Below, one piece after another: positions 54,495 through 64,000 of a DNA stretch of 64,000 nucleotides. The position numbers were made by a program, and so were the translations under genes. This DNA comes from Salvia splendens. Its lineage: Eukaryota; Streptophyta; Magnoliopsida; Lamiales; Lamiaceae. Each line of letters starts with the position of its first letter. Position 1 is the stretch's first letter. The DNA lies in assembly GCF_004379255.2 (NCBI RefSeq), contig NC_056033.1, forward strand, positions 40,078,719 through 40,142,718. Direction: 5' to 3'. Below the pieces are notes generated by a model, which saw nothing but the letters and a program-made list of their open reading frames with translations, was not told where the DNA came from and searched no databases.

Positions 54495-57209
54495 CTACGC
54501 CACCACCGTCTGAAACCTCAAAATCAGATGCAAAAAAAAATAAGGGATCGCGAAATTGAAAACCCTTCAAAATCAAAGCTCAATTACTCTTCTTTTGCTT
54601 TTGGGTGCGAGAGCTTTTGTACCTTTATGAGGATTTTCGGAGGACTCTAGCGAGTTTGGTGTGACCATAAAGTATTAACCACTGGGCACTTTCCGTCGAT
54701 TTTCTGATTCAATGCAGAAGAGAATGGAAAAGCACAAAATTGTTTGCCTATTTATGTGCGGGCAGAGCCATGCAACGACAAATTTTCTCCAGTTTTTTCC
54801 CTTGGGTCATGATGATTAATGAATTTGGGTGAGACGAAGCCATTGGCACAAGAAATCAATGCTCTCTTTTTCTGAATTTCTTTTTACGACCGTCGCTGTT
54901 TGTTTACTTTTAGGATAATGATATGAAGTCACGTCGCTGTTTCTTTAGTAAATTTAGATGTTTCAGGTTATTTTAGTAAATTTAAATATCATAGATATTA
55001 ATAATTCAAATTTCTCATTTAATGATCTAATAACTTTACACTATTACCATTTCTATTTAATTATTGTTGTTTTATTAATTTAACTTCTCTAATCCAATTT
55101 TAATGTTTCTTTTCTAGATTTATTTTTTTATAGTAATTTTTTCAGTAATTATTTTACACTGATTTTTTAATTTATGATTTAACTATTATTTAAAAAAATG
55201 TTTTACTATTATATGATACTAAAGTTGAAGTCAATAATAATTTATAAGTTGTGATACTATATATTATCATATTATATTTTAATATTATCAATTATACTAA
55301 ATTTGAAGTGAATAATAATTCATAAGTTGTAACACTATCATATAGTCTATTAAATTATTATTATGTTATAGTATTTTAATATTATTAATTATATTAAAAA
55401 TATAGAGTGTATTTTAATATAGTTTCATAAATCAATATACTATAACTATTGTTTTGAATATTATAGTAGCGTTTACATAATTATTTTAAACACAGTATGA
55501 TAATTAGTTTCCAACTTAAATTTTATTATAAAAGTTATACAGTAAAATCTCAAAATAGAGTAATTTATTTGAAAAAATATGAAATTTTTCATTCCTTGCC
55601 GCAATCTCCCACTCTCTAAATCAAGATCCTTCCCTTGTAGCATATAATATACTAATACATATAAAAAAAATTAATGACAGTATCAAAATATAACATTATA
55701 CATAATATTTTACAAAGTAAAATATTTTCCAATTATAAGGTGTGATATTATCTTATAATAATAGCAACTAATATTATGATTGTTAACATGGATTACAATA
55801 TGTGCTAGTATATAATATTATGAGTTTATTATTGCTTTATACTCCACATAACTTAATAGTATTAGTTACTATTAATAATGACATATACTAGTATAAGTTA
55901 TAAGCTTAGTACTTGTACTTTACTTTGATAAATAATACTTACTAATGACAATGATGATAGTATAAATTAGTCACCTATGTTCAAAATGAGCTGCTAGCCG
56001 ATGATGATGATTGAATTACTTATAAAACAATTATTACTAAATTATAGTGCTTGCATATATCAAATTAATTAGTAACTTTAATTTATTTCAAAACAAATAC
56101 TTAACTCTATATTTTATGGAGTGTAATTTAAGGTTTTATTCTATTTTTAATTATTTTATTTTAAATTATTATAATCTCACAATAATTTAAATTAACTTAA
56201 TAAACTATGTAATTACCACATCATTTTTTTATTAAAAATAAAAAAACATAATATCATCATCAAATTTTGTTTGAAGGGACTTTTATAGTGTCTTGAATCA
56301 CTACTTTATTCTTGGGCATACATGGGTTGATGGGTAGTTGTTACTGAAGTTAATTATTTTGCCTATATGTAAAGTTCAAAATTTTTAATAGTGGCAAACG
56401 AATATTATACATGGGTAGTTGTTACTAAATAATTTCAATTGCAACCAACCATCTTAATGTTTAGATAGTGGCAAACGAATATTATACTTTGTAAATTAGA
56501 TTGATGAATAGTTCAGTAAATATAATTACCAATGAGAAAAAAATAGCTATAGTTTGTAATATTATATACGTACAATGTTATAATTTCGAATTATTATTGA
56601 ATAAAAATAGCTATAAAAATAATGTAATAATAATATTTTAATAAATATTCGAGTAATTTTACAAATGATTGAAGTATGGATGTATCAACTGGAAATATGA
56701 TTATCAATAAAACATTAGAGATTTGATTTATCTACAAATTGATCAATTAAATACTCAACTGAATTTAGGGATTAACTTAAATCTGCAATTCCTAAATTGA
56801 ATCAAATATGAATTAAAATCTTCAATCCTTCAACTGAATTTGAAATCAATTGAACCAGTTGTTGAATTGAAATATATTGAATTACCCAATCATCCAATCG
56901 AATTTAATACATAATTAAAATTTTCAATTATTCAACTAAATCGAAGATATATTGAATCTAATAACAACCGAAATCCCAAATTATTTAATTAAATAAATAC
57001 AATATCAAATTTAATTTTTCATTTATTAAACTCAAGTCAGAGATAAATTGATCCTTCATTTGAACTTAAGATAAGTTAAAGTACACTATCGGTCGGAGTA
57101 TAAAACATGGATTAAATGCATTAGTTTATCATTAATAGATTTTAAGATATTCTTATTTTTAATTATTACTAATAAATTATGTTACGATGCTATAATAAAA
57201 GAAATTAAG
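54495..57209. other. Promoter region and long AT-rich intergenic stretch
   Basis: The first about 300 bp are leader and promoter of the 712-aa gene. From 54900 to 57200 the DNA is very AT-rich, dominated by 'aataatt' and 'taatatt' words, with a partial repeat ('agtggcaaacgaatattata' near 56390 and 56466). No gene is seen. Confidence 0.5.
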
Positions 57210-57211
57210 TA

Positions 57212-57463
57212 CTCCCTCCGTCCCGGATAATTTGTCCCATTTTTCCATTTCGGCCCGTCCCACATAATTTGTCTCATTTCACTTTTACCATTTTTGGTAG
57301 TGGACCCCTTATTCCATTAACTCATTCCTACTCACATTTTATTATAAAAATAATATATAAAAGTAGAACCCACATTTCACTAACTTTTTCAACTCACTTT
57401 TCATTACATTTCTTAAAACCCGTGTCCAGTCAAAGTGAGACGAATTATCCGGGATAGAGGGAG
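57212..57463. mobile_element. Stowaway-like MITE (copy C, 252 bp)
   Basis: The termini are 'ctccctccgtcccggataat' and 'attatccgggatagagggag' with TA at 57210-57211 and 57464-57465. It is a close relative of the copy at 3013-3264 and has the same length. Confidence 0.85.
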
Positions 57464-57594
57464 TACTATTTACTGAATAATGGAATCAAACTATAAAATG
57501 GTTTAAAAAATAAATTAAAAATAAAATAAAATAAAACCAATATTAACTATAATAATTAAATATATTTAAAGAATGCAGCTACACGTATACATAT

Positions 57595-59043
57595 TGATAA
57601 GACCCGTTTCATTCATCTATTTTAGATATAAATTTTGTGTTTTCTACAGTGCTAACGTGCATTTATAGGTCCAGGTGCGTGAAAAATCTGCCAGACCCAG
57701 TAAGGAAGAGCAATCACCAGGGCAGATGAAATAGAAGAGAAAAAGTGAAGAAAAATAGCCAAATCCTCAAGGGCACAATTGTCCATTCACGAAGTCTGTT
57801 GCCCTAGGGATTTGAGCCACGTCTATGAATACAAGGAAGCTTGCGATACGGAGAGAGACTCTTAGTTAGAAAATTTCCTTGGGTATTTCGGCCCGCTCTC
57901 TGAATTCACACACTTAGCTCGCGCACTTGGTTCCATGGGAGATCTGGGGTAGTATAGTGTGGTGTTTTGTTCAGTTTGGAAGTGTAACACCACTCCGATA
58001 AGGAGCGAAGAAACAATTTACTTTTCGCACGTACTCTCTCTCGCCAATTTCCTTGCCGGAAATTCGGCGACTGTTTTGTGACTTGATTTGTAGTTTATGG
58101 TTAATCTAGTTTCGTTTTCAGTTTTATTTTGGATCTGATGCTTACTGTTCTGTTTACTGAGTTGGATGCTTTTCGCAATTAAATTGTTGATCGGAGTTGA
58201 GATCGGAGTTGATCTATTGAATTGAGGTTAAATCGGAGTCGGAATGGTATAGAACGTTATGGATCTGGTTTAGTTGGTGATGAATCTGATAGATCTAGCT
58301 TAGATTTTCTTCTGATTGTTCGAATCTGAGTACATGAGTTTGGATCTGCATGGAAATCTCTGTTGTCGCTGATTTACTTGGTCCAATAGATTAGATCTAA
58401 TAGTTCTTAGTTTAATCTTAGCGTTCGTTGTTTGATTTGAAGTATGCTCTGTTTTTATGTTCTGTTTTGTTCATTTCGTGCCCGCTTGTTGAAGAAGATG
58501 AAGTCGATCAGTAGTTATAGTCGAGTTTGCTTTAGTTTGTTAATTGCAGCTTTCTGTCAGTAGCCAGTTAGGGAAATCTGTTTTGTCGTTACTTTTGCAT
58601 GTCTTGTGCCTAGCTATTTTAGGAAACTCAGTTACTTGACCCAGGAAGTTTGGTGAATATTCTAAGTTGAATTTTGTTCAGAACCATGCATGCACTTATA
58701 TTCTACGTATTTTCAATTCTCCAGATCTGGTAGTTAGAATAGATTAGATTAAATTTCCCAGGCCTAGTAGTTAAAACCCAACCCTCATGTTACGTGGCAG
58801 CAACCGAACCATCCAAAGGTTCCCTCGATGCATTCTAACCCTTCCGTCCTCGTGGATTCGATCCCGACTTCCCTATACTAGCCAATAGTGTAGAGGGTTG
58901 AGGTTTTGAAGCGGAGGTTGCTGCGACAACGACTGCATTCTGAAAGTTCATGATCTCCTAGACCCTATGCTCTAGCGAATCATCTGGACCTAGGAATTCA
59001 CCATCAAAAGAATCATACAGTTAGCAACACTCCGGACCCTTCA
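57595..59043. mobile_element. Solo LTR (1449 bp), probably Gypsy-type
   Basis: It begins TGATAAGACCCG (57595) and ends with CA in 'ggacccttca' (59043). The 5-bp flank 'catat' is exact on both sides (57590-57594, 59044-59048). The interior is GC-richer, looks like transcribed leader sequence ('gtaacaccactccgataagg'), and carries 'ctcgtggattcgatcccgac' near 58850, a phrase common in plant LTRs. No gag-pol lies beside it, so it is a solo LTR; the Gypsy (Athila/Tat-like) assignment is inference from size and ends. Confidence 0.75.
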
Positions 59044-59048
59044 CATAT

Positions 59049-59508
59049 TATCAAAGTAGTACTACCTTTCAAGTAAAAGGGTACAATTGTCCTAATATAT
59101 TTGCTGTTTTTTAGGTGAATTAATTTTGTTGAATTAGCATTAATTACACTAATTTTTTTTATTAATATTTTAAGTTTATGGCTGGCATATTATGGCCATT
59201 TAGCACTACTCTTAACTTTATATTTCTACTAATTAATTATTGAGTAATTATTATCAAATGGATATGGTTCGGGTCTTGACCCGGATTAGTATTACGAGAC
59301 CTAACACATCGAATGGATTTTATACAAGAGTGATGAAGGTTAGTAATTTATTAAAAGATTAACCTGACTAACAATTTTAAGATTATTTTAATTATAGATA
59401 CTTAAACTCCAAACTTTGCACCTTGTTCTAAATTGGATTTGATATAAAGTAGTTTTCAATAATGTCTCAATCTTTGAATTTGCTTAATACTACTTGAGAG
59501 CATCCACA
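59049..59508. other. Intergenic stretch
   Basis: AT-rich, nothing recognised. Confidence 0.4.
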
Positions 59509-60770
59509 ATGAGACTGGACTTCACATAGCCCTCACATAGCTTTCACACTGCCACATCATCAGCACTAAAATTCCCCTGCCACATCAGCTTGCCACATCA
59601 ACTGGATATCAAATAGCCCTCACATAGCCTTCCCACTACCTATACACATCACTAATAACAATTATATAATTTAATTTACAATCGTATCAACATACGGAAT
59701 TTAATTTACGAGACAAATACGGGAAATTCGAATAATACTATTAAAATTTAAAAAGTACATTAATTTAACGCTTGGGTCAGCGTCTCGTACGATCTCATCG
59801 TCGGGAATCAACTAACCTGCAAGTGTTTTTGGGAAAAGGTCACCGACGCCTACAACGAGAATAAGCCAAAGGGGCCCGCCGCCGCACCTTGAAGATGCTC
59901 CGCAGTCATTTTGTCCGAGTCGACAGAGATGTCAAAAAAATTTGCGGGATCTACAAGAATGAAGCGGCGAATTAGCAAAGCGGAGCCATTGGAGCCAACA
60001 TTCTGAGAGCGGCTTTGCGAGTCTTTAAAGACGACATCAATAAAGAATTCAAACATGTCGATGTTTGGGAGTCGATCAAAGACGTTGAAAGGTGGGCTGG
60101 CGGTGTCCAGTCCAGCTCGGGCTCGAACTCGAAACGCACGAAGCACACGACAAGTGGCCAATACTCGTCTAGTGAGGGCGGGTCATGCAACGCCTCACAA
60201 GAGGTTGAGGGCACGACCATCGATGCAGGGGGCTCCTCCAGTTCACGCAGTCGGCCGCAAGGGACCAAGGCGACGAAGGTGGCTAGAGGGAGGAGGGGCC
60301 GAGGCGAATCAAGCCAGGCGGGCTCGGACTCGAACACCCTAATGTCCATGTACTTGGTCGTCACGATGGCTGATACTTCCCGCATGACGTCTCCCCAATA
60401 TCAAGCTCATCTTGCCGGAATTGAGTATATGGCAAGACAAATTGGTATTCCGCCTCCAAGTAGCTTGAGTGCACTGCCACAGCCTTCGGGGGATTTTAAT
60501 TATGTGGTTTTTTATTTTTTTTAGGATTTTAAATTGTAATTTTATTTTATTTAATGAATTGTGTTTTTATTAATTGAATTTGTTGGAAATAAAAATAAAA
60601 AATGAAGTTGAATGAATAGTTAAGGGATGAGATGGTTAAGAGATGTAGGGATGCAGGTGCTGTCTCTTAGTTAAGAGATGGGATGAAAACTGAAAAGTAC
60701 AATGAGGCTTATGAATAGTGAAGAGATGAGACGGTTAAGAGACAGATATGCGAACGAGATGACCCTATGT
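59509..60770 (+). mobile_element. PIF/Harbinger-derived element with ORF1 remnant
   Basis: The left end 'gagcatccacaatgagac' is typical of plant Harbinger-type elements, followed by repeated 'ccacatca' and 'catagccctcacatagc' phrases. The right part has the usual 'ggttaagagatg' repeats, but a matching inverse terminus was not found, so the right limit is approximate and may be truncated. Confidence 0.6.
60015..60524 (+). pseudogene. Harbinger ORF1 (Myb/SANT-like) C-terminal fragment
   Basis: The open frame begins RVFKDDINKEFKHVDVWESI, then a Ser/Thr-rich spacer (KRTKHTTSGQYSSSEGGSCN), a RPQGTKATKVARGRRGRGES motif and a helical tail ending near the stop at 60522. That order matches the C-terminal part of the ORF1 protein of plant PIF/Harbinger transposons, often mis-annotated as 'glutathione S-transferase T3-like'. 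Upstream (about 59830-60010) the Myb-like part is present in broken frames, e.g. FWEKVTDAYNENKPKGPAAA, with stops. It is therefore a dead transposon gene rather than a host gene. Confidence 0.7.
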
Positions 60771-62078
60771 TACTTAAAAAGATAACTGTGGCCGCATTCT
60801 TGGTAGGAAACCACAACTGGTTGGCCATGTGACATTTTCTTGACCGATTCAATTTGTTAGTTCCTAATCCATTGGGTTACAACAATAAGTACATCCTTTC
60901 CAGATAATTAATTTCGTTGTTTTCATTGTTATTTTTATTCTGAATTGTTTTGTACTATTATTATTATTATTTTGCTAAAGATGGCTACATTTCAGAAGTT
61001 AATGTCAAATTTCATGATGAACAAAATACAAATAAAAATATCATACTAATAAATGTAGTCACTTAAATGTACCATATTCAATAATGAAGGTGGAGGGACC
61101 ACATTTATCCATATATAATAATTCAAGAATCCAAGGAAATGAGAGTGATTGATTATTGTTTTGCCAGACGATATTGGTTTGCACACTCAACACCCATAAC
61201 TAATCATGATTACTGCAGCTATCTGTCGTGATATTTTATACTATCAAACTTCAAATATTTATATTAATATCAATGATATCTAAATTAATTAAAAAGCGAA
61301 CTAAATCATTGAGGCTTGGATATGAATCATATGATGTATAATGAAATACGAACACATTGCACATTTCATACTTATGTGCTAATTTAGTGTCCCTGAGAAA
61401 ATGGGTACTACAATCTGGAGATGAAAGTATAATTATTAATTAATAATTCAATAAAATAGTAAAGCCATATCGACAATTAAAATGATTTTTAACGAAGTTC
61501 CATTGTTGCCCATTCAAGGAAATAATTTCACTTTCAAGCAAAATTTGTAGTACTAGTAAATATACCCACCTCCATCGCAATTGGACTACTACAAAATTTC
61601 ACAACTAAATGAGTAATTTAATTTTATAATAAAATATTTACTCATTTCTCATCCATATACACAATCATAACCTTTCATGAATTTTTATTTACTATATACT
61701 ACTAATAATAAATTTGAATGCACTATACTTAAAATTAAAATCACATAATATGTTTTTAGTGAAATTTATATAAATATTACTAAACGTTGTTATATGCATA
61801 TAATTAACGTATACTTTAAAAATTAGACAAAATAAAATAAGTGAAGTAGAATAATAAAAAACAAATGAACTAAGTTACTGTACAAATTAAGAGTGACAAA
61901 AGACAACTCAAACAAGATAGAGGAAAGCAAAAAAGAAAAGAAAAGAAAAGAATAAATTGTAGGAGTAGTAAGAATTTTTAGTATTGAAAGAGGGGTTTTG
62001 GGTTTTAGGTCATTTGAATCTCCATAAATTAACCGTAAAAACTCTAATTTTGAGCTGAAGAAATTGATCGGAAGAACA
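60771..62078. other. Intergenic region and promoter of the GPN GTPase gene
   Basis: AT-rich, with an 'aaaagaaaagaaaagaa' run near 61930 and no other bounded repeat. The last 100 bases are the 5' leader of the QQT1-like gene. Confidence 0.45.
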
Positions 62079-64000
62079 ATGGTGTTCGGTCAAGTGGTTA
62101 TCGGACCACCGGGCTCCGGCAAGACCACCTACTGCAACGGCATGTCTCAATTCCTCCAGCTCGTCGGCCGGTACTTTATGAACTTTCACTAATCTTGTCC
62201 TCTACTTATTTTCACCTTTTTTCGCATCAAATGCAACTATAATGCGTTCTCGAATGCGGAATTTTGGAAAAAGTCTTATCTTGATTGCTACTGAGGTTTA
62301 GGATTATGAATTTATTTGGTGTTATGTTTTTTGAATTGTTGCCGTTGGTAAAAGTCGTTGCTGTGTCATGTGTTGCAGGAAGGTTGCGGTGATCAACTTG
62401 GATCCAGCTAATGATTCTTTGCCGTATCCTTTTCGTTTGTTGTTTTTTCGTGAGATTGAAATTCGCCTATTGTTACTTACTGGTGGAGTGATTTTGCGTA
62501 TTTGGATGTTATGTGAGCTTATTCCTTATTGTAATGAAGATATGACTGTGCTATTAATATCGAGGATTTGATTAAGCTCGAAGATGTCATGGCGGAGCAT
62601 TCCCTTGGCCCTAATGGAGGTGTAACTTTTGTGCTGGTTTTCGAACTTTATAGGGTTATTTCGAGTTGCTGCTAGATATTGTACATTGCTTTCCAATGAT
62701 TATTTTTTCGATTTATAGTTTCAGGACTTTCTTCGATTCAGCTAGGTTTATTGTTTGCGGATATGCAGCTAGGTGTCATGCATTGCTTTCCAAAGAAGAC
62801 TTCAGCATAAAGCAATATGTCCAACTCAAACACAATCCAATCCGGTGTGTTTGAGTTTGCCATATTGTTTTGTTCTAAAGTCTTTATACTGTTTGAGCTC
62901 TGTAGCTATTTATGAGCAGTGCTACTTCAGTGATTCAATTATCAGTTACTGAATTATGTGTCGATTTTTGTGTACTGGTTTTATGTTTACTTGCTGGACG
63001 GAGAGGTGTGGCTTTGAATGGTCTTTTACTTGTTGTGAATGAAAAAATTGGAAATGTTTAGTTATTGTTTGTTTTTTCTTCAAGCACGTAATGAATCGTT
63101 CATTTTTCAATGTATCAAAACAAAATATAAAATGACATTCTTTGAATATGATAGTACTATGTTTTTGTTAGTCTATTCATTGATGGAAAATTATTCTGTC
63201 ATGCTCAACAGGTCTTGTTTACTGCATGGATTTTTTGGAGAAGAACATTGATTGGTTAGAAGCCAAACTAAAACCCCTTCTCAAAGGTTGCTTAGTCTTT
63301 TGATTATTAGTTCGTCTTGCTTATTTGTTTTTGATGCATTCCATCTGTTTATAATTTTATGCCACCAACAGATACTAATGATTCATCAAAATGGCAAGCC
63401 CTTTTTCGTTTTAGTAATTGTCAAGAAATGGTGATTTTTTAATGCGGATTTGAAAAATATAACTGACTGTGGTGGGGTTTTCCATTCCTAAACCATATGA
63501 TGTTCTTCCTTTCAATAAAATAGAAGCAAAATTACGAGAGAGGGTAACAATTTTGGGGCACCAAACATTGTTGTGTTACAAACTTGACAGAGATATATTT
63601 TCTTTGTTGGTTTTCCTGAGTTTTAAAATTAGTAACTTTTGTAAGTAAAATCAAGATGTCCTGATTCTTTGTGTTACTCAACAATAAAGCTATTAATGGA
63701 GTTGTATAATTGTTTCATACCTAGAGCAACAATTGTTGCCGACTTTCATGATACTTCAGATACTTTGTCTATGCAATATTGGCCTTTCCATCAACGACTA
63801 TTGTTTTATTTGCTCATACTGCATTCTTCCTATGATCCTATCAGTTTATGCTTGCTGCTAGCAATTGTATTGTACTGTTATCTATGTTAATCTTTTTCAT
63901 TTTATTCACTCTGGAACTATATTTCAATTTTTCATTAAGGAGGGTGAAACTGATCATTTTGCAGATCACTATCTTCTCTTTGATTTCCCTGGCCAGGTGG
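62079..64000 (+). CDS. QQT1: GPN-loop GTPase, QQT1/GPN2-like (5' part, runs off the window)
   Basis: GPN-loop GTPases act in RNA polymerase II assembly and nuclear import; the Arabidopsis homologue QUATRE-QUART1 is needed for early embryo divisions and microtubule organisation. Exons seen: 62079-62170, 62379-62423, 62540-62619, 63212-63286 and from 63965 to the window edge, all joining in frame. The start [20 protein letters not shown] carries the P-loop (Gly9-Thr16); NLDPAND follows; the defining Gly-Pro-Asn triplet is at residues 69-71 (SLGPNGG); then [20 protein letters not shown] and the switch-II motif DFPGQV at the edge. Exon order and protein sequence are those expected for GPN2; nothing odd is seen in the part present. 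Confidence 0.9.

Noticed and set aside
60055..60385. Overlapping frames on both strands around the Harbinger ORF1
   Set aside because: They are shadows of the GC-rich ORF1 remnant.

Overview
This is nuclear DNA of a flowering plant: AT-rich intergenic sequence, short exons with GT-AG introns, and plant-only families (SOFL, S-domain receptor kinase, PHLOEM PROTEIN 2-LIKE A10, nucleobase-ascorbate transporter). The protein families and repeats fit an asterid eudicot, plausibly Lamiales; that placement is inference. No rRNA gene, genuine tRNA gene, CRISPR array or prokaryotic operon was seen.

Layout. 1-9 kb: repeat-rich (Helitron 3' end, two Stowaway-like MITEs, a hAT-like element) with one single-exon helical protein gene (4496-5158) and an orphan terminal exon near 7.2 kb. 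10-14 kb: a small 87-aa protein gene and a PP2-A10-like membrane protein. 14.4-17 kb: a SINE with a 15-bp target duplication inserted beside a decayed Copia fragment, then MITEs. 16.7-20 kb: a BSD-domain gene broken twice (premature TAG and a hAT-like MITE in the last exon). 20.7-23.9 kb: an S-domain receptor-like kinase whose last exon is split by a 559-bp hAT-like element with a perfect 8-bp duplication. 27.5 kb: an uncharacterised single-exon gene. 28.6-37.5 kb: three neighbouring genes for mitochondrial proteins: a COA5/PET191-like twin CX9C protein, mitoribosomal protein mS35, and a chimera of mitochondrial HSP90 with ribosomal protein S10. 38-44 kb: intergenic, with a small solo LTR, another hAT-like copy and a MITE in a TA repeat. 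44.7-45.4 kb: a SOFL gene. 47.5-50.8 kb: a 14-exon nucleobase-ascorbate transporter. 52.4-54.5 kb: a charged 712-aa protein with 53-residue tandem repeats. 57-60.8 kb: Stowaway-like MITE, a 1449-bp solo LTR and a PIF/Harbinger ORF1 remnant. 62.1 kb to the edge: the 5' part of a GPN-loop GTPase gene (QQT1/GPN2).

The most striking locus is 34834-37495. A mitochondrial HSP90 paralogue has lost all exons of its ATPase domain but keeps the presequence exon and the middle-domain exons in frame. Inside its C-terminal exon the reading frame passes into about 60 codons that read as mitochondrial ribosomal protein S10. HSP90 sequence resumes after the S10 stop codon, which points to an insertion into an HSP90 exon. 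All ten predicted exons join without a stop or frameshift, giving a predicted 457-aa protein. This looks like an organelle-to-nucleus transfer of rps10 that captured a chaperone presequence. Whether it is expressed cannot be decided from the sequence.
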